Source: Anaerolineales bacterium UBA2232
GTDB lineage: Bacteria > Chloroflexota > Anaerolineae > UBA2200
Direction: 5' to 3'
Assembly: GCA_002348045.1 (NCBI GenBank)
Contig: DDYO01000110.1
Span: forward strand, 1,840 to 18,221
DNA length: 16,382 nt
Below the pieces are notes generated by a model. The model searched no databases. It was not told where the DNA came from and saw only the letters and a list, made by a program, of their open reading frames with translations. Numbering within the stretch: position 1 is the stretch's first letter; every line of letters begins with the position of its first letter. Positions 1-8,509 of the stretch are shown in pieces. Made by a program: the position numbers and the translations under genes.

Positions 1-2
1 TG

Positions 3-482
3 GGCCTGTCGTGCAACCCGCAGCTGCTCATTGCCGATGAACCGACGACAGCGCTGGATGTGACCATTCAAGCACAGATTATTGAGCTGGTGCGGCAACT
101 CAGGGATGAAATTGGTATGGCGATCATCTGGATCACCCACGACCTCGGGATTGTTGCAGGCCTTGCCGACAGGGTGAACGTCATGTACGCGGGCCACATC
201 GTTGAGACGGCGGATGTCAAAGATGTCTATGCGGACCCACGCCATCCATATACGCTGGGGCTGTTGCGTTCGATTCCCCGCCTGGATGCACAACGCAAAG
301 AGAAGCTAATACCCATTGATGGCAGGCCGCCTGACCTGATCGGGATGATGTCGGGCTGTCCATTCGCTGACCGCTGCGTGTTCGCGATTGATCGTTGCCT
401 GAAGGAGAACCCAGAATTGGAGACCGTGAGCCTACGCCATAAGGTTGCCTGCTGGGTTGATGTCACGGGAGGGAAGCAATAG
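3..482 (+). CDS. Oligopeptide/dipeptide ABC transporter ATP-binding subunit (DppD/OppD-type), 5' truncated
   Basis: This is the C-terminal 159 residues of a cytoplasmic ATPase that powers peptide (or nickel/sugar-oligomer) import. The reading frame is open to the window edge, so the Walker A and Q-loop lie outside. Visible parts are Walker B with its catalytic Glu ([12 protein letters not shown], 8-19 of the visible chain), the H-loop ([16 protein letters not shown]), and the oligo_HPY tail starting at HPYTLGLL. The tail has the family's conserved cysteines (GCPFADRC, then two more, the last in VACW); some members of this family bind a 4Fe-4S cluster there, which is inferred here. It ends at TAG 480-482, one base before the next ATPase gene, as expected for the paired D and F subunits of one operon. 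The substrate cannot be told from the ATPase. Confidence 0.93.
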   Translation, partial: GLSCNPQLLIADEPTTALDVTIQAQIIELVRQLRDEIGMAIIWITHDLGIVAGLADRVNVMYAGHIVETADVKDVYADPRHPYTLGLLRSIPRLDAQRKEKLIPIDGRPPDLIGMMSGCPFADRCVFAIDRCLKENPELETVSLRHKVACWVDVTGGKQ

Positions 483-483
483 C

Positions 484-1467
484 ATGACCCAGAACGATAT
501 TCTGCTCAAGGTAGAAGACCTCAAGATGTGGTTCCCAATCCCGATGGGCCTTCTGCGGCGTACCGGAGCATACAACAAGGCGGTGGACGGAGTCAGCTTC
601 TTTGTTCGCCGAGGTGAGACGCTGGGCCTGGTAGGCGAAAGCGGCTGTGGAAAAACGACCACCGGGCGGGCGATTCTGCAGCTCTACCGTCCCACGGGCG
701 GAGACGTCTACTTTGAGGGCCAGAATCTGTGCAAACTGAGTGGTGAGCCCTTGCGGCGGATGCGGCGCCAGATGCAGATGATATTTCAGGATCCGTACGC
801 TTCGCTGAACCCGCGCATGACGGTTGGCGATATTGTCGGCGAGCCCCTTGAGGTCCACAGCATGGCCCGAGGCAAGGACCAGCGGGATATGGTCATGGAG
901 CTGCTGGAGAAGGTGGGATTGAATCGCTATTTCATCAATCGCTATCCTCACGAGTTCTCGGGCGGGCAGCGCCAGAGAATCGGAGTAGCCCGCGCTCTGG
1001 CTGTGCATCCTGACTTTATCGTCTGTGACGAGCCGATTTCGGCTTTGGACGTGTCCATTCAAGCCCAGATAATCAACCTGCTGGAGGACCTGCAGGATGA
1101 GTTGGGGTTGACGTACCTGTTCATTGCTCATGATTTGTCGGTGGTAAGACACATCAGCGACCGTGTGGCTGTTATGTACCTGGGCAAGGTTGTGGAGTTG
1201 ACCTCGCGCGATGAGCTTTACCACAATCCTCAACATCCTTACACCAAGGCGCTGCTTTCGGCAGTACCGATCCCGGATCCTCTGGTGGAAGAAAAGCGCA
1301 AGCGGATCATCCTCTTGGGTGACCCGCCAAGTCCGGTGAATCCGCCCCAGGGGTGTCACTTCCACACGCGTTGTGAGCTCAAAATCGCGGGAACGTGCGA
1401 TGTAGTCGAACCCGAGTTCAAGGACATTGGTGGAGAGCATTGGGTGGCCTGCTACCGAGCTAGCTAG
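484..1467 (+). CDS. Oligopeptide/dipeptide ABC transporter ATP-binding subunit (DppF/OppF-type)
   Basis: This is a complete 327-residue ATPase, the usual length for DppF/OppF and the partner of the preceding subunit. Motifs in order: Walker [10 protein letters not shown] (51-59), Q-loop [10 protein letters not shown] (Q102), ABC signature SGGQR (159-163), Walker B FIVCDEP (179-185), H-loop His216, oligo_HPY tail from HPYTKALL (251), and four tail cysteines (291, 297, 305, 323). I chose ATG 484 because it follows a GGGAGG-type ribosome site at about 468-473 and lies directly after the upstream stop; the frame is open further upstream, but that would overlap the first gene. It is the last gene of the transporter operon and is followed by a strong hairpin. 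Permeases and the binding protein must lie to the left of the window. The substrate is unknown. Confidence 0.95.
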   Translation: MTQNDILLKVEDLKMWFPIPMGLLRRTGAYNKAVDGVSFFVRRGETLGLVGESGCGKTTTGRAILQLYRPTGGDVYFEGQNLCKLSGEPLRRMRRQMQMIFQDPYASLNPRMTVGDIVGEPLEVHSMARGKDQRDMVMELLEKVGLNRYFINRYPHEFSGGQRQRIGVARALAVHPDFIVCDEPISALDVSIQAQIINLLEDLQDELGLTYLFIAHDLSVVRHISDRVAVMYLGKVVELTSRDELYHNPQHPYTKALLSAVPIPDPLVEEKRKRIILLGDPPSPVNPPQGCHFHTRCELKIAGTCDVVEPEFKDIGGEHWVACYRAS

Positions 1468-1491
1468 TCCCATCCTGCGTAGCGATTTACA

Positions 1492-1523
1492 GAACAAGGG
1501 GCCATCACTATGGCCCCTTGTTC
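1492..1523 (+). terminator. Perfect 14-bp hairpin after the ABC transporter operon
   Basis: The arms at 1492-1505 and 1510-1523 are exact reverse complements (GAACAAGGGGCCAT and its complement) around a 4-base loop, CACT. The hairpin starts 24 bases after the dppF-type stop and lies between two convergent genes, so it could stop transcription from both sides. There is no run of T after either arm, so it is not a textbook intrinsic terminator. It may act as an RNA 3'-end stabiliser or a pause/Rho-assisted site. The structure is certain; the role is inferred. Confidence 0.7.
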
Positions 1524-1653
1524 GTTATAGCCGTAAAGACCTTGATCTCGGTACGGTCGCCCTATCCCCTCTTGACACGTTGGCCAGCTACCGGCGTGAC
1601 GTCCTCTGACGCGCAGGGCGTGATCACGAACCACCATCGGCGAGCCCCTGAAG

Positions 1654-2697
1654 CTACAAGAGGTGCTTCCCGAGTGGGGGCGCCATGCCCACGCCGTCAA
1701 CGACGGTTCCACATTGGGGGCACTTTGAACCAGGCTGAATCACATTCTGCCGCACGCCAAAGCCAAGGCGACGGATGAGGAGGCGGTGGCAGTTGTAGCA
1801 GTATGTATTCTCACCCTCCGACTTGACCACATTGCCTTCGTACACGTAGCGCAGCCCTGCCTCAAGGCCAATCTCCCGCGCACGCTCAAGGGTTGTAACC
1901 GGTGTTGCTACCGCATCCAGCATCTGGTAGTCCGGATGAAACCGGCTGACATGCCAGGGTGTCTCAACCCCTACTTCTTGGGCAAGGAAAGTGGCCATTT
2001 CCCTCAGCTCGTCCTCAGAGTCGTTGTGACCTGGCACTATTAGGGTAGTAATCTCTATCCAGATCCCCTTCTTCTTCATGTACCGGATAGAGTCCAGGAC
2101 TGGCTGCAGGCGAGCTCCGCAGACCTTGCGGTAGAACTCATCGCGAAACGACTTGAGATCCACGTTCGCCGCGTGCAAGTATGGGCCAAACGCGTCCAAC
2201 ATCTCGGTGGTCATGTAGCCGTTGGTCACATAGATATTCTTGACCCCGTAAGACTGGGCGATTACTGCTGTGTCATAGGCATACTCGAAAAAGATCGTGG
2301 GTTCCGTGTAGGTGTAGGCGATGCTGCGACAGCCATGGTGATGGGCCGCCTTGGCCAGGTAGTCGGGCGAGGAGGCGTGGTCGACCAGGCGGAACTCGTC
2401 GGCACTCACCTGCGAGATCTGCCAGTTCTGACAGAACTCGCAGCGGAAATTGCAGCCGGTCGTGGCGAAAGAATAGGTACTCGATCCTGGGTAAAAGTGA
2501 AACAGGGGTTTCTTCTCAATGGGATCAATCGCCTGAGAGATGGATTGCCCGTAGACCAGACTGTAGAGGACACCGTGGCGATTCTCGCGTGCCTGACAAA
2601 TGCCCCGGCTGCCTTCAGCGATGGTGCAACGATGGGCGCACAGATAGCAGCGGACACGGTTCTCGGTCAACTTCTCGTAGAGTCGGGCTTCTTTCAC
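1654..2697 (-). CDS. amrS: AmmeMemoRadiSam-system radical SAM enzyme (AmrS-type, PflA-like)
   Basis: A 347-residue radical SAM protein that should use a 4Fe-4S cluster and S-adenosylmethionine for radical chemistry on an unknown substrate. The radical SAM motif is Cys82-x3-Cys86-x2-Cys89 (GCNFRCEFCQNWQIS). An N-terminal four-Cys cluster (17, 20, 24, 34) and a C-terminal zinc-ribbon-like pair of motifs (Cys300/303 and Cys326/329) match the long AmrS family rather than short glycyl-radical activases. The start is GTG, preceded by AGAGAGG on the minus strand. The gene is last in a three-gene minus-strand operon, 3 bp after the gamma-carbonic anhydrase gene. The usual partners MEMO1-like AmrB and AMMECR1-like AmrA are absent from the window. 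The family assignment is secure; the biochemical role is not established. Confidence 0.92.
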   Translation of the reverse strand: MKEARLYEKLTENRVRCYLCAHRCTIAEGSRGICQARENRHGVLYSLVYGQSISQAIDPIEKKPLFHFYPGSSTYSFATTGCNFRCEFCQNWQISQVSADEFRLVDHASSPDYLAKAAHHHGCRSIAYTYTEPTIFFEYAYDTAVIAQSYGVKNIYVTNGYMTTEMLDAFGPYLHAANVDLKSFRDEFYRKVCGARLQPVLDSIRYMKKKGIWIEITTLIVPGHNDSEDELREMATFLAQEVGVETPWHVSRFHPDYQMLDAVATPVTTLERAREIGLEAGLRYVYEGNVVKSEGENTYCYNCHRLLIRRLGFGVRQNVIQPGSKCPQCGTVVDGVGMAPPLGKHLL

Positions 2698-2700
2698 GTG

Positions 2701-3225
2701 CTACCTCTCTTTCAGAGCCGTGGCGTATCTGTGCGCCAAGCTAACGTACATCTCCTTGAACGCGAGCCATTGCTGGCGATATTCGTCGGCAATCTGCTTT
2801 TCCAGGACTCTGGCCGGAACGCCAACGGCAATGCAGGACGGCGGGATTTCCTGACGCTGCCTAACGACCGCACCCTCACCCACTACGGCCCATTCTCCCA
2901 GGACTGCCCAGTCGCTTACCACCGCGCCCATTCCAATGACGGCCAAGTCGCCGATCGTCGCGTTATGGATGATGCAGCCATGGCCGAGGGTAACTCTTTT
3001 GCCGATGGTAGTTTTCTCACCGGGACGCGCGTGCACAACACAGTTGTCTTCAATGGCTGTGCCGTCCCCGATGACAACTATGCCATAGTCGCCACGGAGT
3101 CGGGCGCCGGGCCCAATCCAACAATCTTGTCCTATGGACACCAAACCGATAACATCGGCCGATGGGTGGATAAACGTGCCGGGGCCTATCGATGGGCAGC
3201 GGTCCTCGAACGTGTAGATGGCCAT
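2701..3225 (-). CDS. Gamma-carbonic anhydrase family protein (left-handed beta-helix)
   Basis: A 174-residue hexapeptide-repeat protein of the YrdA/PaaY/Cam-like family. Repeats of the [IV]G-x4 type run from about residue 12 to 135 and should form a trimeric left-handed beta-helix. Three histidines at 65, 82 and 87 (VVHAR, LGHG, IIHN) have the spacing of the zinc ligands of gamma-class carbonic anhydrases. A C-terminal helix follows from about 140. Likely reaction: reversible CO2 hydration; many family members are inactive as anhydrases or act on CoA thioesters, so activity is uncertain. ATG 3225 lies 3 bp after the cupin stop and the gene ends 3 bp before the amrS start, which suggests coupled translation of all three. 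Confidence 0.92.
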   Translation of the reverse strand: MAIYTFEDRCPSIGPGTFIHPSADVIGLVSIGQDCWIGPGARLRGDYGIVVIGDGTAIEDNCVVHARPGEKTTIGKRVTLGHGCIIHNATIGDLAVIGMGAVVSDWAVLGEWAVVGEGAVVRQRQEIPPSCIAVGVPARVLEKQIADEYRQQWLAFKEMYVSLAHRYATALKER

Positions 3226-3228
3226 TGG

Positions 3229-3576
3229 CTAATGAGGTTCATCGGGCATGGTAACGACGCAAATGAAACGGAACAGCCCACTGCCGCGGTTGATGAACTG
3301 ATGCCAGATGCCGGGCGACACAAAACCATAGTCATCTTCGGCCAGGGGCGTCTCGCCTTCCAGTGTTCGGAGCACTCCTTCACCGTCCAGCACAAACGCC
3401 TCATGCTCGGTGCCATGGCTGTGCCAAGGGGTGGCGGCGCCGGGCTGTACCTCAATAACGCGCATAGCGAAATTCCTCGCGCCGGCCTTCTGGGCAATGA
3501 GCCAGCGGATGGCTACCCCGGGAGCTTCAGCCACCGTCTCTGCTGGCACGTCGGCAGCGTGTCCTACCTGGGTCAT
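3229..3576 (-). CDS. Single-domain cupin protein
   Basis: A 115-residue protein with one cupin barrel. Cupin motif 1 is PGAATPWHSHGTEHEAFVLDG (45-65), with His52, His54 and Glu59 as probable metal ligands; motif 2 is PGIWHQFIN (88-96), with His92 as fourth ligand. Such small cupins bind a divalent metal and act as enzymes, metabolite sensors or regulators; the ligand cannot be predicted here. ATG 3576 is preceded by a strong AGGAGGT ribosome site at about 3579-3589 (minus strand). It is the first gene of the operon with the gamma-carbonic anhydrase and AmrS, and a plausible promoter sits about 110 bp upstream. Confidence 0.9.
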   Translation of the reverse strand: MTQVGHAADVPAETVAEAPGVAIRWLIAQKAGARNFAMRVIEVQPGAATPWHSHGTEHEAFVLDGEGVLRTLEGETPLAEDDYGFVSPGIWHQFINRGSGLFRFICVVTMPDEPH

Positions 3577-3635
3577 GGTTACCTCCTCAGCTTGTTCTGA
3601 TGCCGGTCAATCATGTCGGCAGGGGATATCCTGGT

Positions 3636-3687
3636 GGACCAGTGGACCAATGCGGACCAAGACTCACCCAGCGCTCATTGTGGTCCG
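3636..3687. repeat. Array of GGACCA boxes with one inverted copy in the cupin/lon control region
   Basis: GGACCA occurs three times in direct orientation at 3636-3641, 3644-3649 and 3654-3659 (centre spacings 8 and 10), and once inverted as TGGTCC at 3681-3686. The third and the inverted copy extend to a 7-bp inverted repeat (CGGACCA at 3653-3659, TGGTCCG at 3681-3687), and the first lies in a 5-2-5 palindrome CTGGTGGACCAG at 3631-3642. The inverted copy covers the predicted start-site region of the cupin operon; the others lie in its leader. This looks like a clustered operator. No regulator is known. Confidence 0.55.
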
Positions 3688-3716
3688 ATTGTACTGCACT
3701 GGCAACCCCCAGGCAA
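3688..3716 (-). promoter_or_regulatory. Predicted sigma-70-type promoter of the cupin/gamma-CA/amrS operon
   Basis: On the minus strand, -35 TTGCCT (3716-3711) and -10 TACAAT (3693-3688) are separated by exactly 17 bp. The -10 matches the consensus at five of six positions and the -35 at four. Transcription would begin near 3681, giving a leader of about 105 nt before ATG 3576. A TGGTCC box overlaps the predicted start. Confidence 0.5.
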
Positions 3717-3719
3717 GGC

Positions 3720-3737
3720 CCACAGGATGCCCTGTGG
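3720..3737. repeat. Short inverted repeat between the divergent promoters
   Basis: CCACAGG (3720-3726) and CCTGTGG (3731-3737) form a perfect 7-bp inverted repeat around a 4-base spacer. It lies just upstream of the predicted -35 of the cupin operon and about 30 bp upstream of the lon -10, so it could be a site for a dimeric regulator of either side. The function is unknown. Confidence 0.35.
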
Positions 3738-3765
3738 CAAAAGGCTATGCAATTCCCTCGATATG

Positions 3766-3774
3766 TGGTATAGT
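3766..3774 (+). promoter_or_regulatory. Predicted extended -10 promoter of lon
   Basis: TGG-TATAGT at 3766-3774 is an extended -10 (TGn followed by TATAGT, five of six matches to TATAAT). No convincing -35 is seen 17 bp upstream, as is common for extended -10 promoters. The start would be near 3781, with a leader of about 27 nt before the lon ATG. No CIRCE-type heat-shock operator was found. Confidence 0.45.
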
Positions 3775-3807
3775 CTGTGGAACACTTTGGAGGCTTAGCT
3801 TTGATCA

Positions 3808-6246
3808 ATGACTGAGTGGATGCCGGATGGTTTCCCTCTCAAACCTACAGCGGAATCGGATACGACGGAGGAAGAACTAGCCCTCTTGCCAGTGCGCGAT
3901 ACCGTGCTTTTCCCTCGGATGACCACCCCTTTGCTGGTCCATCGGGAGCGGTCTGTCCGCGCGATCGAGAGCACTGCTAGTGGAGAGCCTCGTATTGCCG
4001 TTTTCTCACAGCGCGATCCTGAGACCCAGAATCCTGGCCTGGAAGACCTGTATGAGGTGGGCACGGAGGCGCTTGTTGGGCGCATCTTGAACATGCCGGA
4101 CCAGACGACCAGTGTGCTCGTACAGGGTAGGCGCCGGCTGCGACTGCTCGGTCTGGTGCGCACTGATCCGTACATTGTGGTTCGTGTGGCGCCGATCAAT
4201 GAGGTTGCTGAACCGGGGATCTCTGCGGAAGCGCGGATGCGCGCGGTGATTACTTTGTTCGAGAAGGTCGTCCGACTTAGCCGCAATATCCCCGATGATG
4301 CCTTTGTGACGGCGATGAATGTGGACGAGCCGGGTGGGCTGGCCGATCTGGTGGCCGCCAATCTCGGCCTCGACGTTGCGACGCGCCAAGAGCTGCTGCA
4401 GACCCTGGACGCCATGGAGCGGCTCCAGAGGGTCAGCGTCTTGCTGGCCAAGGAGCTTGACGTGTTGGAGCTGGAAAGCCGCATCCACTCTCAAGTTCAG
4501 CAGGAAGTGGACAAGAACCAGCGGGAGTTCTTCCTGCGGGAGCAGATGCGTGTCATCCAGTCCGAGTTGGGTGAGGCGGATCCCATGTCTCGGGAAATCG
4601 CTGAACTACAGGCCAAGATCGCCGAGACGAACATGCCAGAAGAAGTCAAGCAGCGGGCGGAAAAGGAACTAGCCCGATTGGCGAGTATGCCGTCTGCCTC
4701 GCCAGAGGTGAGTGTGATTCGCACCTACATTGACTGGCTGGTGGACTTGCCGTGGGACAAGGCGACAGATGATAACTTGGACATCGCCCATGCCAGCCGA
4801 GTCCTCAATGCTAACCACTATGGGCTGAAGAAGGCGAAAGAGCGGATTCTGGAATACATGGCAGTGCGCAAGCTCGCGCCTGACAAGAACCGAAGCACCA
4901 TCTTGTGTTTCGTGGGACCGCCGGGAACGGGCAAGACGTCGCTCGGCAAATCGATCGCCGAGGCCTTGGGGCGCAACTTTGTGAGGGTAAGCCTGGGAGG
5001 TATCCGTGACGAAGCGGAAATCCGCGGCCACCGACGCACCTATGTGGGCGCCCTTCCTGGCCGGATCCTGCAGACGATGCGTCGGGCTGGCACAACTAAC
5101 CCAGTGTTCATGCTGGATGAGATTGACAAAGTAGGCATCGACTTTCGTGGCGATCCCTCAGCGGCCCTCTTGGAAGTGCTGGATCCCGAACAGAACAACG
5201 CATTTTCCGACCACTACCTGGAAGTGCCGTTTGACCTCTCCAAGGTCATCTTTATCACTACTGCCAATATCCTGGATCCCATTCCACCCGCCCTGCGCGA
5301 TCGCTTGGAGACCATCGAGTTCCCGGGGTACATTGAGGAAGAAAAGATCGCCATCGCCCAGCAGTTCATCGTCCCGCGGCAACTGGATCAACACGGCTTG
5401 CAGGGGTTGCATTTTCCAGCGGAGACCCTGCGGCGTATTATTCGGGAATACACGATGGAATCTGGGGTTCGTAACGTCGAGCGTGCGGTAGCCAACGTGT
5501 GTCGCAAGGTCGCTCGACTGGTGGCAGAGGGAAAGCGACCGCCGCGCTACGTGATGCCCAGTTCACTGATCAAGTACCTGGGCCCTGCGGAACAGCTTGA
5601 GACGGAGTTGGAGAAGAAGGACGAAATCGGTCTGGCGACCGGCCTCGCGTGGACCGAAACGGGTGGCGACACCATGCCCGTGGAGGTGACGGTCATGCCT
5701 GGTAAGGGTAGCCTCCTCCTCACAGGACAACTGGGCGAGGTGATGCAGGAGTCTGCTCAGGCTGCCCTCAGTTATGCTCGGGCGCACACCAAGCAGACCG
5801 GGATTACCCAGATTGATTTTGACAAGATCGATATTCACGTGCATCTTCCGGAAGGAGCGATTCCTAAGGACGGCCCATCGGCCGGCGTGACCATTGCGAC
5901 AGCGCTGATATCTGCGCTGGCTGAACGGCCGGTGTACCATCAGGTGGCGATGACAGGGGAGATCACATTGCGTGGTCGGGTGCTGCCAGTTGGCGGCTTG
6001 CGGGAAAAGGTGCTGGCAGCGTACCGCGCTGGAGTCAAGACGCTGCTTCTGCCGCAGCGTAATAAGAAGGACCTCGTTGATGTGCCGCGGAAGGTGCAAA
6101 AAGGCCTCGCCTTTGTCTTTGTAGACCACATGGATGAAATCCTGCCCGTGGCGTTGGCTCCGGCTCTGGTCAAGGCCCGGAAGCGCGTAGCTTCCCAGAC
6201 CAAGGGGAGTGTCGAGGCATATGGTCCAGAAGGCAACCCTGCGTAA
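3808..6246 (+). CDS. lon: ATP-dependent protease Lon (LonA, S16 family)
   Basis: An 812-residue cytoplasmic ATP-dependent serine protease that degrades damaged and regulatory proteins; the length is typical of bacterial LonA. The N-terminal substrate-binding domain starts with [10 protein letters not shown] (about 27-36), followed by a helical region to about 340. The AAA+ module has Walker A GPPGTGKT (370-377), Walker [10 protein letters not shown] and sensor ITTANILDP. The protease domain carries the catalytic dyad Ser691 (PKDGPSAG) and Lys734 (LREKVLAA); the 43-residue spacing equals that of E. coli Ser679/Lys722. ATG 3808 is preceded by GGAGG at 3789-3793, a rather long 14-base spacing; an in-frame TGA just upstream rules out an earlier start. 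It overlaps the following lipoprotein gene by 26 bp. Confidence 0.98.
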   Translation: MTEWMPDGFPLKPTAESDTTEEELALLPVRDTVLFPRMTTPLLVHRERSVRAIESTASGEPRIAVFSQRDPETQNPGLEDLYEVGTEALVGRILNMPDQTTSVLVQGRRRLRLLGLVRTDPYIVVRVAPINEVAEPGISAEARMRAVITLFEKVVRLSRNIPDDAFVTAMNVDEPGGLADLVAANLGLDVATRQELLQTLDAMERLQRVSVLLAKELDVLELESRIHSQVQQEVDKNQREFFLREQMRVIQSELGEADPMSREIAELQAKIAETNMPEEVKQRAEKELARLASMPSASPEVSVIRTYIDWLVDLPWDKATDDNLDIAHASRVLNANHYGLKKAKERILEYMAVRKLAPDKNRSTILCFVGPPGTGKTSLGKSIAEALGRNFVRVSLGGIRDEAEIRGHRRTYVGALPGRILQTMRRAGTTNPVFMLDEIDKVGIDFRGDPSAALLEVLDPEQNNAFSDHYLEVPFDLSKVIFITTANILDPIPPALRDRLETIEFPGYIEEEKIAIAQQFIVPRQLDQHGLQGLHFPAETLRRIIREYTMESGVRNVERAVANVCRKVARLVAEGKRPPRYVMPSSLIKYLGPAEQLETELEKKDEIGLATGLAWTETGGDTMPVEVTVMPGKGSLLLTGQLGEVMQESAQAALSYARAHTKQTGITQIDFDKIDIHVHLPEGAIPKDGPSAGVTIATALISALAERPVYHQVAMTGEITLRGRVLPVGGLREKVLAAYRAGVKTLLLPQRNKKDLVDVPRKVQKGLAFVFVDHMDEILPVALAPALVKARKRVASQTKGSVEAYGPEGNPA

Positions 6247-7300
6247 CGATAGGATTTTGGCCGTTAGCATCACCATCCTGGCGCCAGCCTTGCTGTTGGG
6301 TATGATGGTCCTTATGCTCACGGGCTGCAGCGAGCCGGAGGCGCCACCTGAGAATACCATCAACCTCGCCATGGATGTGCTTACTGGCACCAAGGTATTG
6401 GACGTGCTGCGTGTAGACACCGATAGCGATGGCGCCTTGGAGTGGTTAGTCTTTTACCGATTCGATCAGGTGGGAGACCGGGGCCCCGTGGCAGCGGTGA
6501 TCTACGATGTGGTGCGAAATGGACCGTTTCCCGTGATCTATCCGTACCGCTTGCGCACTCCCAACGAGGCTTATCTGGCCCTGGCCTCCCCCCGAGCCAT
6601 GATGGTGGACGTCCTGGACGAGGTGAATGGACCTCAGCGCCGCGAGCTCCTCCTATACACCAAGACCGATATGGCCTTTTACGCGGTGGACGCGGCTGCA
6701 ATCGGTGTTGCTTCCGACGATCCCTCCGCCTATCGCTGCATTGGCTTCTTTCGCAGCGACACCGAGGTTGGCTTTGACCCAGAGACTCGGCTGGCAACGG
6801 TGGTGAGCCAGGCTGGTTACGAACGCAGCCAGTTGGTGACCAAGCACTATTACCGTCCCGAGGCGGACGGATTCTTTATCACTGGAACATTCACTTTGGT
6901 TCCCCCCGCCGCCTCACGCATCGAGTTTCCGAGCGGCATTCCCGAGACTATCCTAGAGACCCCTTATCCCGAAAAGATCGTGCTGGCCTTCTATCAGACG
7001 TTTGGTAAGACGAACCCCAAGCCAACTATCGACCAGTATCTCACCGCACAGGCTGGGGACGACATGGCGCATGGGAGGCTTTGGTATGGCCTTCCGAGCA
7101 ACCTCAGCCTTGCCCAGCTCAGGAACGTGGCGGTGAAGGAGCTCAGTTACTACCCAACCCAGGATAGCTCCACTTCCACGGTCGTTGTGGTCAAAGTGGT
7201 CTTTAATGCCATCAACGGTGTGCAGAGCCCCCTAACTACGGTGCGCTGGACCCTCAATCGCATCGGGTCCCAGTGGAAGATGCATTTTTCTCAGCCTTGA
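6221..7300 (+). CDS. Uncharacterised lipoprotein
   Basis: A 359-residue protein I do not recognise beyond its secretion signal. The N-terminus has positive residues, a hydrophobic stretch (12-32) and the lipobox LTGC with lipidation Cys36, so it should be anchored on the outer face of the cytoplasmic membrane. After an acidic, Pro-rich spacer come beta-rich segments with an Asp-rich [10 protein letters not shown] stretch reminiscent of FG-GAP/calcium-loop motifs. The last 80 residues ([30 protein letters not shown]) resemble NTF2-like or DUF4878-type folds; both are impressions. ATG 6221 was chosen over GTG 6209 for its better upstream spacing and signal peptide. The start lies inside the end of lon, so the two are probably co-transcribed. 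Confidence 0.85.
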   Translation: MVQKATLRNDRILAVSITILAPALLLGMMVLMLTGCSEPEAPPENTINLAMDVLTGTKVLDVLRVDTDSDGALEWLVFYRFDQVGDRGPVAAVIYDVVRNGPFPVIYPYRLRTPNEAYLALASPRAMMVDVLDEVNGPQRRELLLYTKTDMAFYAVDAAAIGVASDDPSAYRCIGFFRSDTEVGFDPETRLATVVSQAGYERSQLVTKHYYRPEADGFFITGTFTLVPPAASRIEFPSGIPETILETPYPEKIVLAFYQTFGKTNPKPTIDQYLTAQAGDDMAHGRLWYGLPSNLSLAQLRNVAVKELSYYPTQDSSTSTVVVVKVVFNAINGVQSPLTTVRWTLNRIGSQWKMHFSQP

Positions 7301-7462
7301 TCCTGTTGGTTGGCGGCCTCTCCTCGTAGACGCTCGGCCTCTTGTGTGAGCGACAGATGCCTGGCGCCGTGATGGCGCTCTTGTGCTATGTAGGGATTAA
7401 CGTGGACCGCGCTTGCTTAAGGTCGACCGCGCGCCGCGAATCTTGGACTCGGAGACAAACAA

Positions 7463-8497
7463 ATGCGACTGGCGATTACTGGTGGAGCGGGTTTTCTCGG
7501 GCTGCACCTGTGCACGAACCTTGCTGCTCAGCTGGAAGATGTCCTGGTTCTGGATATTGTTCCGATCAATCCCGCCGAGTATCCACAGAACGTGCGCTGG
7601 GAAAAGATAGACGTACGAGATGCAGCTCCGTTGACCAAGGTTCTGGCTGGCATGGACACGGTGGTTCACGCTACCGCGGCGCTGCCGTTGTGGAAAGATA
7701 AGGATATCTTTAGCACCAACGTGGACGGGACGCGCCAAGTACTGCAGGCCGCCCTGGCCAACGGTATCCCGCGAGTGGTCTTTGTGTCCTCGACGGCTGT
7801 CTATGGTGTTCCGGTGAAGCATCCCATCTATGAGGATGACCCGCTGGTTGGGGTTGGCGCCTACGGCGAGAGCAAGATCCAGGCGGAGGCCATCTGCGCC
7901 GATTATCGGGCCAAAGGGCTCTGTGTGCCAGTAGTCCGGCCGAAAACGTTCATCGGCCCAGCTCGCCTCGGAGTATTCCAGATTCTGTACGATTGGGTCC
8001 AGAGCGGCAAGAGAATCCCCATCGTTGGGAATGGCGGTAACCGCTACCAGCTTCTGGAAGTCGATGACCTAGTCCAGGCGATTCATCTGATGCTCACCTT
8101 GCCTGAGGACCAGGTCAACGACGTCTTCAACGTGGGAGCGGTCGAGTTCGGTACTGTTCTGGACACGGTGGGAGCGTTGTGCGATTATGCCTCCAGCGGG
8201 GCCCGGGTGCAACCCATTCCCTCATGGTTGGTCAAACCGCCGCTGGAGTTGTTCTGGCACTTGCGCGTGTCGCCGCTCTATCCCTGGGTCTACGCGACAG
8301 CCGACAAGGACTCGTATGTCTCTTCGGAGAAGGCTCAAAGCCAATTGGGTTGGACGCCTCGGTACAGCAATGCCGAGGCTTTGATTCGGTCCTACCAGTG
8401 GTACCTGGAACACCAGAATGAGGTCGCCCAGGAGGGTGTCACGCATCGCGTGGCATGGAAGCAAGGGGTGCTGGCCCTGGTGAAAAAGTTCATGTAA
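7463..8497 (+). CDS. NAD-dependent epimerase/dehydratase family protein (extended SDR)
   Basis: A 344-residue extended short-chain dehydrogenase/reductase. The NAD(P)-binding motif is TGGAGFLG (6-13), Asp31 at the end of beta-2 favours NAD, and catalytic residues are Ser109/Ser110/Thr111 (VSSTAVYG) with Tyr134-x3-Lys138 (YGESK). The substrate half includes RPKTFIGPARLGVF and the C-terminal LGWTPRYS stretch of sugar-nucleotide epimerases. Likely reactions are epimerisation or dehydration of a nucleotide sugar, or a related 3-beta-HSD-type oxidation; the exact substrate is unknown. ATG 7463 has a weak GGAG about 11 bases upstream. It is first in a same-strand cluster with the AKR (12 bp gap) and the iron-sulfur flavoprotein. 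The 162 bp before it hold no gene and no convincing promoter. Confidence 0.92.
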   Translation: MRLAITGGAGFLGLHLCTNLAAQLEDVLVLDIVPINPAEYPQNVRWEKIDVRDAAPLTKVLAGMDTVVHATAALPLWKDKDIFSTNVDGTRQVLQAALANGIPRVVFVSSTAVYGVPVKHPIYEDDPLVGVGAYGESKIQAEAICADYRAKGLCVPVVRPKTFIGPARLGVFQILYDWVQSGKRIPIVGNGGNRYQLLEVDDLVQAIHLMLTLPEDQVNDVFNVGAVEFGTVLDTVGALCDYASSGARVQPIPSWLVKPPLELFWHLRVSPLYPWVYATADKDSYVSSEKAQSQLGWTPRYSNAEALIRSYQWYLEHQNEVAQEGVTHRVAWKQGVLALVKKFM

Positions 8498-8509
8498 GGA
8501 GTGGAAACC

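Noticed and set aside
463..1497. A 344-codon minus-strand open frame opposite the DppF-type ATPase
   Set aside because: It is the mirror of a gene with all ABC motifs in place; its sequence is low in recognisable structure and it runs through the terminator hairpin.
2173..3600. A 475-codon open frame on the plus strand across the radical SAM, gamma-CA and cupin genes
   Set aside because: It is antisense to three genes with clear family motifs, has no ribosome site, and its translation shows no domain.
3577..3700. A T-box or other known riboswitch in the cupin leader, suggested by the TGGTCC/GGACCA pairing
   Set aside because: No T-box core sequence or terminator/antiterminator pair is present, the downstream genes are not amino-acid genes, and the predicted start lies after the first arm of the stem.
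5563..6420. A 285-codon minus-strand open frame opposite the Lon protease domain
   Set aside because: Lon is intact here with its catalytic dyad, and the antisense frame has no start signal or motif.
7361..7380. Intrinsic terminator after the lipoprotein gene (GCGCC/GGCGC stem)
   Set aside because: The stem is only 5 bp plus one wobble pair with a poor T-run, too weak to call.
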